A stretch of DNA of 20,227 nucleotides from Gammaproteobacteria bacterium (GCA_018819175.1 JAHJQQ010000045.1:1-20227), one strand, 5' to 3'; counted from the first letter of the stretch, positions 7,653 through 14,572 are shown. Translations and numbers: made by a program. Notes: generated from the letters alone by a model not told the origin.

Positions 7653-8267
7653 ATGAAAATCAGCATCATCAGCGGCAGTCACCGTATCGAATCCCAGAGC
7701 TTCAAGGTCGCCAAGGTCATTGAGCGCTGCCTGCAAGAGAATCGACTTTGCGAGGAAATCTACCTGTTCAATCTGGCGGGTAATCCGCTGCCGCTGTGGG
7801 ATCAGGGTATCTGGGACGGCGACCCTGACTGGAAGGCGCGTCTGGAACCGATCTCCAAGGAGCTGAGTGAGAGCGATGCCTTCGTGATCATCTCACCGGA
7901 ATGGCACGGTCAGGTCCCGGCCGGGCTGAAGAATTTCTTCCTGCTCTGGGGCAAGGGCGAGCTGGCCCACAAACCCGCGCTGATCGTCACCGTGTCATCT
8001 GCCGACGGCGGCGCCTACCCGGTCGCCGAACTGCGCATGAGCAGCTACAAGAACAACCGCATCTGCTACATCCCCGAACAGGTCATCATCCGCAATGTCG
8101 AGAAGGTCCTCAACGACGACCCGGCCAAGAACAACGAAAGCGCCGACAGCTATTTCCGTGGCCGGATTAAATATGCACTGACGCAATTGAAGGAATACGG
8201 TGTGGCACTGCGTCAGGTGCGCGCCAGCGGCGCGACGGATCGGTCGGTGTATAAGAATGGGATGTGA
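7653..8267 (+). CDS. NAD(P)H-dependent FMN reductase-like flavoprotein
   Basis: A 204-aa protein of the flavodoxin-like NADPH-dependent FMN reductase superfamily (SsuE/ArsH/chromate-reductase relatives). A beta strand (MKISIIS) leads into the FMN phosphate loop GSHRIESQS (residues 8-16). A second flavin loop is SPEWHGQVPAGLKNFF (about 82-97), where Pro, Gly and Lys-Asn are typical. A third is SSADGGAYPVAELR. The enzymes reduce FMN or quinone-type substrates with NAD(P)H. The substrate here cannot be named. The ATG at 7653 is chosen because the beta1-loop begins directly after it, as in family members; 20 extra upstream residues would be atypical. No clear Shine-Dalgarno is seen. It is a single gene, with a convergent neighbour downstream. 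Confidence 0.88.
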   Translation: MKISIISGSHRIESQSFKVAKVIERCLQENRLCEEIYLFNLAGNPLPLWDQGIWDGDPDWKARLEPISKELSESDAFVIISPEWHGQVPAGLKNFFLLWGKGELAHKPALIVTVSSADGGAYPVAELRMSSYKNNRICYIPEQVIIRNVEKVLNDDPAKNNESADSYFRGRIKYALTQLKEYGVALRQVRASGATDRSVYKNGM

Positions 8268-8300
8268 GGGTGGTGTGGGTCTAGGTGGTGAGTTAACGGC

Positions 8301-8362
8301 CAGCGCCAGGGGCGGCGCGCTGTTTGCGGCGTCCTAGCCACGTAGCGGCTAATTGGGCGCTG
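8301..8362. other. Nested inverted repeats in the convergent gap
   Basis: CAGCGCC (8301-8307) pairs with GGCGCTG (8356-8362), and TAGCC (8335-8339) pairs with GGCTA (8347-8351) inside it. A competing GCGCC/GGCGC pair lies at 8303-8317. The stretch sits between the stop of the flavoprotein gene and the stop of the leftward membrane-protein gene, so it may end transcription from either side. There is no T-tract. Confidence 0.3.
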
Positions 8363-8365
8363 TTC

Positions 8366-8746
8366 TTATGCATCTCTAAGTTCCAACAACAACGGAATAA
8401 CCGCACCTGCAGCTAATAGGCCATGATCCCATTGGTACATGTAAACAGCTAGCCCTGCGTTGATTATCCCAAACAGAACCACAAAAATCAGATTCCTAGC
8501 CCTAAATGTTAACCATGCCAGAGTAAAACTGACGAAGATCGTTAATAAAGAGACCTGAAAAAACATTGAGTGTTCATGTACGGGATTAACTGCGTACTGA
8601 AATAAATCAACTGCATTTTCATGCTGGCCTTTATGATCTGGTGTTGCGACAAATAGATACATTACCCACATACCGATAAGCGTCAGGCCCAGCACTAAAA
8701 AAAGCATCGCGGAGATCCATCTATTTTTAGTTGGCTTCATATGCAT
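8366..8746 (-). CDS. Small multi-pass membrane protein, AT-rich, unknown function
   Basis: A 126-aa protein with four predicted membrane segments: WISAMLFLVLGLTLIGMWVM (about 10-29), MFFQVSLLTIFVSFTLAWL (about 60-79), NLIFVVLFGIINAGLAVYMY (about 84-104), and a shorter C-terminal one (GLLAAGAVIPLLL). The first loop is polar with several His residues. I recognise no family. The DNA is clearly more AT-rich than the genes on either side, suggesting separate ancestry. It follows brnA on the same strand. The ATG at 8746 leaves a 44-nt gap after the brnA stop. A TTG at 8809 would overlap brnA and add 21 residues of unconvincing sequence, so the start is uncertain. It may be co-transcribed with the toxin-antitoxin pair. 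Confidence 0.65.
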   Translation of the reverse strand: MHMKPTKNRWISAMLFLVLGLTLIGMWVMYLFVATPDHKGQHENAVDLFQYAVNPVHEHSMFFQVSLLTIFVSFTLAWLTFRARNLIFVVLFGIINAGLAVYMYQWDHGLLAAGAVIPLLLELRDA

Positions 8747-8790
8747 AACTAACGTGTATTTGTGTATTTTTGGGCAGGGTAAAAACTCTG

Positions 8791-9015
8791 TTAAGCCCGC
8801 TTTACCCAACTAACATCCAGCTTGCGGTTTTTCGCGACACAGTCCCGCAGGTAGAGATTGATCAGGCTCTGATAAGGAATGCCCATCTCTTCTGACATAG
8901 CCTTGAAGTAAGCGATGACGTCCTCGCCCATGCGGATGGTTACCTGCTTTTTAAGTTTTGAGGCGTAGGGATTCTTGCGGCCTTTCATTTTAGAGAGATC
9001 ATATTCTGCTTTCAT
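8791..9015 (-). CDS. brnA: BrnA-family antitoxin
   Basis: A 74-aa antitoxin of a type II BrnT/BrnA pair. The N-terminal part (MKAEYDLSKMKGRKNPYA) binds toxin in the family. The C-terminal part, VTIRMGEDVIAYFKAMSEEMGIPYQSLINLYLRDCV, is a ribbon-helix-helix DNA-binding domain. Family members neutralise BrnT and repress their own operon. I chose the ATG at 9015, 4 nt after the toxin's stop codon. The reading frame stays open further upstream, but that part overlaps brnT and does not resemble BrnA. Toxin-first order is the normal one for brnTA. A sequence of ACGTATAAACGT type upstream of brnT is a plausible binding site. Confidence 0.9.
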   Translation of the reverse strand: MKAEYDLSKMKGRKNPYASKLKKQVTIRMGEDVIAYFKAMSEEMGIPYQSLINLYLRDCVAKNRKLDVSWVKRA

Positions 9016-9019
9016 GGCT

Positions 9020-9298
9020 TCACCCGCGATAGTGCGTTCGCTCGTTTTGCGTGGCTTTCCGTGCGGATATGATCCTGATGACTTCTCCTGCGCGCCGCTC
9101 GCAATGGCACACAACCAGGATTCTGGAGAGGATGCTCATGCCCAGTGGGATGAACCGTTCTTCCTGGTCTGAATGATCATCATCAAAGAATTGGACCGCG
9201 TTGTCGTCGAAGAACACCGACTGCGCCTCCGCAAAAGAAACATCATGTTTCTTTTGGTTCGCAGCATCCTTCCTTGGATCCCACTCGAACTTAATCAT
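9020..9298 (-). CDS. brnT: BrnT-family toxin (ribonuclease)
   Basis: A 92-aa protein with the family pattern throughout: the start FEWDPRKDAANQKKHDVSFAEA, then a VFFDD segment, EERFIPLGMS, the strand ILVVCHCER, and the closing IRIISARKATQNERTHY. BrnT folds like RelE-type toxins and cleaves RNA to stop translation under stress. BrnA binds and silences it. Length is normal and all usual segments are present, so the toxin looks intact. It is first in the operon. There is no good Shine-Dalgarno before the ATG at 9298, and one of two possible promoters would make the mRNA nearly leaderless. The pair lies just downstream of the ABC-F gene on the same strand. Confidence 0.92.
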   Translation of the reverse strand: MIKFEWDPRKDAANQKKHDVSFAEAQSVFFDDNAVQFFDDDHSDQEERFIPLGMSILSRILVVCHCERRAGEVIRIISARKATQNERTHYRG

Positions 9299-9304
9299 AC
9301 TTAC

Positions 9305-9333
9305 AATGTATTTACGTTTATACGTTCTGTCAA
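9305..9333 (-). promoter_or_regulatory. Promoter and likely operator of brnTA
   Basis: On the minus strand, a perfect -35 TTGACA (9333-9328) lies 17 bp from TACATT (9310-9305, 4 of 6). Its start site would fall almost on the brnT ATG. An alternative -10, TATAAA (9322-9317), would give a 12-nt leader but lacks a -35. Between them, ACGTATAAACGT (9325-9314) is a near-palindrome (10 of 12), well placed for BrnA autorepression. Confidence 0.5.
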
Positions 9334-9365
9334 GCTAGGTAGGGACTGCTTTATTGGTGGTGAGG

Positions 9366-11264
9366 TTAGGTTTTCAGCTGCTCGAGTTCTTCGCTGATCT
9401 CCAGCCACCGCTCTTCAGTCACCGCGAGCTGTTTGCCCAACTCCGCTTTCTCCAGCAATAGCTTTTGTAATTTATCTTTCTGCGCCGGTTCATACATCGC
9501 GCTGTCACCGAGTGCGGTATCCAGTTCCGTTTGGCGTGCGTGCAGTTTTTCCAGTTGTGTATCCAGTTTGCGCAGTTCGTTGCGCAAGGGCTGCTGGCGT
9601 TGCCGCTGTTCGGCTTGCAGGCGCTTGCGGTCGCGTCGGGCATTGGCGCTAGTCGGAGTATTGTCGTCGCTGCTGTTATTGCTTGCGCTGTTGCGCTCGC
9701 GTTGATCCAGCCAGGTGCGGTAATCATCGAGGTCGCCGTCGAAGTCGACGGCCTTGCCTTCTGCGACTAACAGGAAACTATCGGTGACGGTGCGCAGCAG
9801 ATGGCGGTCATGCGAGACCAGCACCATGGCGCCAGGGTAATCCTGCAACGCGAGTTCCAGCGCGAGACGCATTTCCAGATCGAGATGGTTGGTCGGTTCG
9901 TCGAGCAATAACAGATTCGGTGCTTGATAGACCAGCATCGCCAACACCAGTCGGGCCTTTTCGCCACCGGAGAAAGGCGCCACCGGGCTGTCCGCACGGT
10001 CGCCGCCAAAGCCGAAACCACCGAGAAAATTGCGCAGTTCCTGTTCGAGTGCGCGCGGTGCGAGACGTTGCAGGTGCAGCAGCGGGCTGGATTGGGCGTG
10101 CAATTGTTCCAGCTGGTGCTGAGCGAAATAACCGACATCGAGATCAGGGGCGGCGAGACGTTTGCCATTGAGTGGTTCGAGTTCGCCGGCCAGCAGTTTG
10201 ATGAGCGTGGACTTGCCCGCGCCATTGGGGCCGAGCAGGCCGAGGCGGTCGCCCGGTGCGAGGCTGAGTTTCACGCCCGAGATGATGGCCTTGCCGTTAT
10301 AACCTGCGTCCACCTTCTCCAATTGCAGCAGCGGATGCGGCAGTTTGGCCGGCACGGGAAAATCGAAATGAAACGGTGAATCCACGTGCGCCGCGGCGAT
10401 GCGTTCCATGCGCGCCAGCGCCTTCATACGGCTCTGCGCCTGCTTGGCCTTGGTGGCCTTGGCCTTGAAGCGATCGATGAAGTGCTGGATGTGGGCGATC
10501 TCGCGCTGCTGGCGCTCGAAGGCGGATTGTTGTTGCGCAAGCTGTTCGGCGCGGCGTACCTCGAAGGCGGAATAGTTGCCGGTATAGAGCTGCACCTGTT
10601 CGCGCTCGATGTGCAATATGTAGTTCACGGCGCGGTCGAGAAATTCGCGGTCGTGCGAGATTAGCAGCAGGGTGCCGGGATAGCGTGTCAGCCATTCCTC
10701 CAGCCAGAGCACGGCGTCGAGATCGAGATGGTTGGTCGGCTCGTCGAGCAGGAGCAGATCGGAACGGCACATCAAGGCCTGGGCCAGATTGAGGCGCATA
10801 CGCCAGCCGCCGGAGAAATGCGCGACCGGCAGGCGCTCCTGGTCGGATGTGAAACCCAGGCCGTGCATCAGCCGTGCGGCGCGACTCGGTGCGCTATAGC
10901 CATCAATGGTTTCCAGCTGGGCATGCAGCTGCGCGAGTAACGGACCGTCTTCGGCGGCTTCGGCCGTGCGGAGTTGCTGTTGCAGTGCCTCCAGCTCGGC
11001 ATCACCGCGCAGCACATAGTCGAGGGCGGGGATATCCAGCGCGGGCGTCTCTTGCGCGACCTCGGCGAAGGTCCAGTGCGCGGGCACCCGGCAGTCGCCG
11101 GTATCCGCGTGCAGATCACCGCGCAGCAGGGCGAACAGGCTGGATTTGCCGGTGCCATTAGCCCCAGTGACGCCGACGCGCTGGCCCGCATGCAGCGTCA
11201 CGGAGGCGCCGCTGAACAGCAGGCGCGCACCGCGCCGCAGACTGACATTGCTGAGTTCTAGCAT
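9366..11264 (-). CDS. yheS: ABC-F family ATPase, YheS type
   Basis: A 632-aa soluble protein with two ABC domains and no membrane segment, about the length of E. coli YheS (637 aa). Domain 1: Walker A GANGTGKSS (34-42), signature FSGGWRMRL (from 150), Walker B LLLLDEPTNHL with E175. The inter-domain linker RFKAKATKAKQAQSRMKALARM (about 265-286) is the P-site tRNA interaction motif. Domain 2: Walker A GPNGAGKST (345-353), signature FSGGEKARL (from 431), Walker B with E456. The C-terminal 85 residues form a charged coiled coil. ABC-F proteins bind the ribosomal E site and relieve stalled translation. The ATG at 11264 is chosen because YheS-type proteins begin at this strand (MLELSNVSLRRG). The frame stays open for 113 more codons upstream, but that part overlaps the next gene antisense and has no ABC-F homology. 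Confidence 0.93.
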   Translation of the reverse strand: MLELSNVSLRRGARLLFSGASVTLHAGQRVGVTGANGTGKSSLFALLRGDLHADTGDCRVPAHWTFAEVAQETPALDIPALDYVLRGDAELEALQQQLRTAEAAEDGPLLAQLHAQLETIDGYSAPSRAARLMHGLGFTSDQERLPVAHFSGGWRMRLNLAQALMCRSDLLLLDEPTNHLDLDAVLWLEEWLTRYPGTLLLISHDREFLDRAVNYILHIEREQVQLYTGNYSAFEVRRAEQLAQQQSAFERQQREIAHIQHFIDRFKAKATKAKQAQSRMKALARMERIAAAHVDSPFHFDFPVPAKLPHPLLQLEKVDAGYNGKAIISGVKLSLAPGDRLGLLGPNGAGKSTLIKLLAGELEPLNGKRLAAPDLDVGYFAQHQLEQLHAQSSPLLHLQRLAPRALEQELRNFLGGFGFGGDRADSPVAPFSGGEKARLVLAMLVYQAPNLLLLDEPTNHLDLEMRLALELALQDYPGAMVLVSHDRHLLRTVTDSFLLVAEGKAVDFDGDLDDYRTWLDQRERNSASNNSSDDNTPTSANARRDRKRLQAEQRQRQQPLRNELRKLDTQLEKLHARQTELDTALGDSAMYEPAQKDKLQKLLLEKAELGKQLAVTEERWLEISEELEQLKT

Positions 11265-11387
11265 GGGCGCGGAGTGTACCAGCGGCGTACGGATTCCAAT
11301 AGGAATAGGGGCAGAAACCATGGGTTTGCAATCCACGCGGAAATGCCCCAGCCTTTGCGTCCGGATTAGAATTGGATAGACCAAATT

Positions 11388-11801
11388 ATGAGCGAATTCG
11401 ACGAACCCTTTGAGGCCCGTAATGACCTGGAGCGCCAATTGATGGCGGCGCAGGAAGGCAGCATCCCCGGCGATGAATTCATGCAGGGTCTGCTCGGCGC
11501 GCAGCTCTATATGCCGGTGCAGGAGGAATCTCACGGCATTAAAGGCTTTACGGCCAGCGACAAGGCGATCCCGCTGACCTTGGAAACGGAAGAAGGCGGC
11601 CATGTGATCGTGCTGTTCACCAGCCCCGAGCGCGCCAAACCCTTCGTCAAGGAATTCCCCGGCTTCGACGGCGGCCTGCTGGCGGATTTCAGCTGGATTC
11701 TGGAGAAGGTCGGCAGTGGTTACGGTGTGGCCTTGAATCCGGGCTGGTCCGTCGGTATCGACATGGACCCGGAGATGGTCGATCAGATGGCGGGTCGCTA
11801 G
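11388..11801 (+). CDS. SseB N-terminal domain protein
   Basis: A 137-aa protein made of one SseB N-terminal domain. It opens with ARNDLERQLMAAQEGSIPGDEFMQGLLGAQLYMPV, followed by an AIPLTLETEEGGHVIVLFTSPERAKPF strand-helix unit and a C-terminal GYGVALNPGWSVGIDMDPEMVDQM segment, as in the family. E. coli SseB has been tied to rhodanese/serine sensitivity, but the biochemical role is unclear. This version lacks the C-terminal domain of the longer homologues. No signal peptide, so probably cytoplasmic. It is divergent from the ABC-F gene across about 120 bp and convergent with the DUF1289 gene. GGA lies about 14 nt before the ATG, so the ribosome-binding site is poor. Confidence 0.85.
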   Translation: MSEFDEPFEARNDLERQLMAAQEGSIPGDEFMQGLLGAQLYMPVQEESHGIKGFTASDKAIPLTLETEEGGHVIVLFTSPERAKPFVKEFPGFDGGLLADFSWILEKVGSGYGVALNPGWSVGIDMDPEMVDQMAGR

Positions 11802-11871
11802 TGTCTGATGCGGGGCGCCAATAGGCCGAGGGCCGTATTGTGCCGCTCCGAGTGGGCATGATTAAACGCTG

Positions 11872-12084
11872 TTACCAACGCGGCGGCATGAGTGGTGACT
11901 TACGTTGACTAGCCCGTTCCGCAGCACGCGCCAAAGTCGCGCGCCGCTCCGCATCATTTGCACCGCCCCAACCGACAATCTCAGCTAACGAGCGGAAACA
12001 ACCCAGACAGATGTCCTGGTCATCCAGGCAGCAGTTGCGCACACAGGGTGATGCGACTGACGATTCCGGTTTGAACTCCGCCAT
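11872..12084 (-). CDS. DUF1289 family protein
   Basis: A 70-aa protein with the DUF1289 signature SPCVRNCCLDDQDICLGCFRSLAEIVGW, where C14, C18, C26 and C29 are spaced to hold a metal or iron-sulfur site. C19 is an extra cysteine. The tail is basic and helical (AERRATLARAAERASQRK). The family's function is unknown. Only 17 nt separate its ATG from the end of the palindromic element at 12102. In that leader, AGG lies about 8 nt before the ATG. Any promoter must therefore lie in or beyond the element. Divergent from the RNase D gene. Confidence 0.88.
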   Translation of the reverse strand: MAEFKPESSVASPCVRNCCLDDQDICLGCFRSLAEIVGWGGANDAERRATLARAAERASQRKSPLMPPRW

Positions 12085-12101
12085 ACAGTTTACCTAGATC
12101 C

Positions 12102-12248
12102 AAGGAGCCTCTGATTAATTTGATCAAGCGAGCAGATGCAAGGCGCAGCCGGGCGAAAAAACGGAGTTTACACACGGCGTAAATGAGTATTTTGAGCCCG
12201 GCTGCAACGCAGCAGATGCCGCTTCAGTGAATTAATCAGAGGCTCCTT
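12102..12248 (+). repeat. MITE-like palindromic element, copy 2 (complete, 147 bp)
   Basis: This is a complete element. Its ends are perfect inverted repeats: AAGGAGCCTCTGATTAATT at the left and its complement at the right. The two arms continue as an imperfect palindrome, sharing AAGCG, GCAGCCGGGC, AAAA and TTTAC in mirrored order around a centre near 12172-12184 (TTTACAC/GTAAA). Single-stranded, the whole element could fold into one long hairpin. It encodes no protein beyond a 15-codon frame. No clear target duplication is visible. It fills the gap between the divergent DUF1289 and RNase D genes, leaving 17 and 25 nt to their start codons. Confidence 0.92.
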
Positions 12249-12273
12249 AATTAATCAATGACGCAGATACCCT

Positions 12274-13431
12274 ATGAGCCTATCCGATTCCTATCAGTTC
12301 GTCGAACGCGATGACCAACTTGAGGCGCTGTGCGCACGGCTGGCGCAGGCAGAGTGGCTGACCATAGACACAGAGTTCTTGCGGGAAAAAACCTATTACC
12401 CGCAATTGTGTTTGGTTCAGATTGCCTCGACGACGGAAGTCGCCTGCATCGACCCGCAGAAAGTCAGTTCGCTTGATCCTTTGCTGGCACTCTTTAAGGA
12501 CAGCCGCATTCTTAAAGTGTTCCATGCCGCGCGCCAGGATCTGGAATTGTTCTGGCAGGGCTATGGCGTGCTGCCGATCCCGCTGTTCGATACCCAGGTT
12601 GCCGCACCGTTGCTGGGTTATCCGGAGCAGACCGGCTATGCAACCTTGGTGAAAGAGCGCTTAGGTATTGAGATCGACAAATCGGAAACCCGTACCGACT
12701 GGTCACGGCGTCCATTGACGGCCTCACAGCTTGATTATGCGGCCGGTGATGTGCGCCATCTTGCCAAGCTCTTCCCGCGCATGCGCGATGAGCTGGTCGA
12801 GCACGGCCGCCTGGCCTGGTTGGCGGACGACTTCGCGGTGCTGACCGATCCATCAACCTATGAAAATCCACCCGAACACGCTTGGCGACGTTTGCGCGGT
12901 CTGCAGAAATTCCGTGGTGCCGCATTGTCCTGCGCGCAGGCCTTGGCGGCCTGGCGCGAAGAACGTGCGCAGCAGGATGATCGGCCCCGCAAATGGGTGC
13001 TGTCTGATGACGTGCTGTTCACCCTTGCGCGCATCAGACTGGAATCGGTCGACGATCTTGCGCGCGTGCGCGGTCTGCCGCCGGCCTTGGCGGATCGTTA
13101 TGGTGAACAACTGGTTGCGTTGTTGAATGAAGCGCGTCAACGCGCGCCTGAACCCTTGCCGGAAGGCGAGCGTCCCGAAGCGCTTAATGAAGATCAGGAA
13201 GCCGGTGTCGATGTTCTGATGGGCGTGCTGCGCAAACTCGCTTTCGCGCAATCGTTGAACCCAAGTTCGATTGCCTCGCGAAAAGATCTCCAGGAATTGA
13301 TGCGCGGTGAACGCGCCCGCTCGCCGTTGTTGCGCGGCTGGCGGCGGGGCATTGCCGGTGAAAAACTGCTGGATGTGTTGGAAGGGCGCAGCAGGTTGCA
13401 GGTGATGCCGAGCGGGTTGGTGGTGGAGTAA
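12274..13431 (+). CDS. rnd: Ribonuclease D
   Basis: A 385-aa 3'-5' exoribonuclease acting in tRNA and small-RNA 3' maturation. E. coli RNase D is 375 aa. The DEDD catalytic set is intact: D32 and E34 in TIDTEF, D89 in HAARQDLELF, and Y155/D159 in LDYAAGDVRHL. An HRDC domain follows (about 205-290: WRRLRGLQKFRGAALSCAQALAAWREERAQ and VLFTLARIRLESVDDLARVRGLP), then a second C-terminal helical region. Cytoplasmic. The start at 12274 fits the homologues. There is no Shine-Dalgarno in the 25 nt between the ATG and the palindromic element, so expression signals may lie within the element. An ATG at 12257 is out of frame. The gene ends before a repeat-filled convergent gap. Confidence 0.95.
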   Translation: MSLSDSYQFVERDDQLEALCARLAQAEWLTIDTEFLREKTYYPQLCLVQIASTTEVACIDPQKVSSLDPLLALFKDSRILKVFHAARQDLELFWQGYGVLPIPLFDTQVAAPLLGYPEQTGYATLVKERLGIEIDKSETRTDWSRRPLTASQLDYAAGDVRHLAKLFPRMRDELVEHGRLAWLADDFAVLTDPSTYENPPEHAWRRLRGLQKFRGAALSCAQALAAWREERAQQDDRPRKWVLSDDVLFTLARIRLESVDDLARVRGLPPALADRYGEQLVALLNEARQRAPEPLPEGERPEALNEDQEAGVDVLMGVLRKLAFAQSLNPSSIASRKDLQELMRGERARSPLLRGWRRGIAGEKLLDVLEGRSRLQVMPSGLVVE

Positions 13432-13446
13432 CGATAAGGTATTTAA

Positions 13447-13577
13447 TGTAGGTCGGGTTAGCGCAGTTTGCGTAACCCGACAGGCGTTGCGCAGCAACAC
13501 AACGTCTTTGTTTAAGGTGTGCCTGACGGCATGCTTGGCGGGTTACGGCGCAAACGACGCGCCTAACCCGCCCTACA
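13447..13577. repeat. TGTAGG...CCTACA dispersed palindromic repeat
   Basis: A 131-bp unit bounded by TGTAGGTCGGGTTAG at the left and CTAACCCGCCCTACA at the right, an inverted pair with one mismatch. Inner half-sites CGTAACCCGACA (about 13471-13482) and GGCGGGTTACG (about 13543-13553) give two sub-hairpins. Repeats of this GGGTTA/TAACCC kind are widespread between genes in proteobacteria. There is no coding capacity. It starts 15 nt after the RNase D stop codon and could also stabilise or end that transcript. Confidence 0.75.
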
Positions 13578-13657
13578 TCGAATCGCATTGGTTTTAAGTA
13601 AGTGCTATTCGGCTCAGAGTTGAGTTAGTCGCTTGCGCGTGCAGCGTATACCTGCGG

Positions 13658-13679
13658 TGTTTGAATCCTGTTTGAATCC
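13658..13679 (+). repeat. Tandem 11-bp duplication next to a CCCCCAATTATTTC motif
   Basis: TGTTTGAATCC occurs twice head to tail without a mismatch. It is followed at once by GGGTCTGCCCCCAATTATTTC. The latter resembles GGGTCTGACCCCAATTA-type palindromic sequences often seen near REP-associated transposases, here as a half-site only. The rest of 13578-13707 shows nothing I can support as a gene. Confidence 0.35.
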
Positions 13680-13707
13680 GGGTCTGCCCCCAATTATTTC
13701 AATAAAT

Positions 13708-13790
13708 CCCCTCCCCCTTGATGGGGGAGGGCTAGGGAGAGGGTGATGCACGTTCAGATGCCCCTCACCCTCACCCGCGAGGGGAGAGGG
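13708..13790. repeat. CCCTC/GAGGG hairpin repeat, copy A, likely bidirectional terminator
   Basis: CCCTCCCCC (13709-13717) pairs perfectly with GGGGGAGGG (13723-13731) around TTGAT. GAGGGTGA (13739-13746) pairs with TCACCCTC, which lies inside the CCCCTCACCCTCACCC run. GAGGGGAGAGGG then closes the unit, followed by AAAA. It lies between the convergent RNase D and yadH genes, 9 nt from the yadH stop codon. A related unit lies at 17126-17218, also at a convergent junction. Confidence 0.65.
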
Positions 13791-13798
13791 AAAATTGG

Positions 13799-14572
13799 TT
13801 ACGTCCTTATCCCATGCCCCTTGTTCAGCAAATACAGGCTGAATATAAACAGGGCGGCGATAAAGCCAAGGATGATCGCGTAGGACGACCAGAGGCTGAT
13901 GTCGCTCACGCCGAGGATGCCGAAGCGGAAGGCGTTGACCATGTACAGAATCGGATTGACCAGCGAGGCGTTCTGCCAGAACGCCGGCAGCATGTCGATG
14001 CTGTAGAAAATGCCGCCCAGATAGGTCAGCGGCGTCAGCACAAAGGTCGGGATGATGGAGATGTCATCGAAGCTTTTGGCGTAGACGCCATTGATCAGGC
14101 CGGCGAGTGCGAACAGAATCGACGTCAGCACGACCACGCTGCCGGCAACCCACAGGTTGTGGATCTGCAGATCGGAAAAGAACAGCGAGATGAGTGTGAC
14201 CGCGATGCCGACCGTGATGCCCCTTGCCAGCCCGCCCATGACGAAGCCGCTGACGATCAAATAATTCGGTGTTGGCGATACCAGCATTTCTTCGATGTTG
14301 TGCTGGAATTTCGAGCCGTAGAAGGATGACACCACATTCGCATAGGAGTTGGTGATCACCGCCATCATGATCAGGCCGGGCACGATATAGTCCATGTAAC
14401 GGAAGCCGCCCATATCGCCGATCTGCGAACCGATGAGATTGCCGAAGATAATGAAATACAGTGCCGTCGTAATTACGGGCGGCAGCACGGTCTGAATCCA
14501 GATGCGGGTAAAGCGCAGGACCTCTCGGATGACGATAGTCTTCAAAGCGATGTATTTTTCGTTGAAGGTCAT
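13799..14572 (-). CDS. yadH: ABC-2 type exporter permease, YadH type
   Basis: A 257-aa inner-membrane protein, equal in length to E. coli YadH (256 aa). Six membrane segments lie at about 27-47, 62-82, 107-131, 138-162, 172-190 and 229-250. Hallmarks are YFIIFGNLIGSQIG after TM1, MDYIVPGLIMMAVITNSYANVVSSFYGSKFQ around TM2, EEMLVSPTPNYLIVSGFV, and LTPLTYLGGIFYSIDMLPAFWQ. It pairs with the ATPase encoded just upstream, which overlaps it by ATGA (14569-14572), so the two are translationally coupled and form one exporter. The substrate of YadGH is not established. It ends in the repeat-rich convergent gap. Confidence 0.93.
   Translation of the reverse strand: MTFNEKYIALKTIVIREVLRFTRIWIQTVLPPVITTALYFIIFGNLIGSQIGDMGGFRYMDYIVPGLIMMAVITNSYANVVSSFYGSKFQHNIEEMLVSPTPNYLIVSGFVMGGLARGITVGIAVTLISLFFSDLQIHNLWVAGSVVVLTSILFALAGLINGVYAKSFDDISIIPTFVLTPLTYLGGIFYSIDMLPAFWQNASLVNPILYMVNAFRFGILGVSDISLWSSYAIILGFIAALFIFSLYLLNKGHGIRT

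Noticed and set aside
8287..8362. Possible integron attC site next to the toxin-antitoxin genes
   Set aside because: GTTAAC and nested arms are present, but the core sites do not match RYYYAAC/GTTRRRY and there is no matching site on the other side of the cassette or any integrase gene.
8747..8809. TTG start giving the membrane protein 21 more residues
   Set aside because: It overlaps brnA by 19 nt and the added stretch has no hydrophobic or conserved pattern. The ATG at 8746 leads directly into the first membrane helix.
11265..11603. 113-codon N-terminal extension of the ABC-F frame
   Set aside because: It overlaps the SseB-domain gene antisense and the divergent promoter region, and shows no ABC-F features. 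The family starts at the MLELSNVS strand.
12853..13500. 215-codon minus-strand frame across rnd
   Set aside because: It is antisense to the HRDC part of RNase D, has low-complexity Arg/Gln/Phe composition, and starts inside the TGTAGG repeat.
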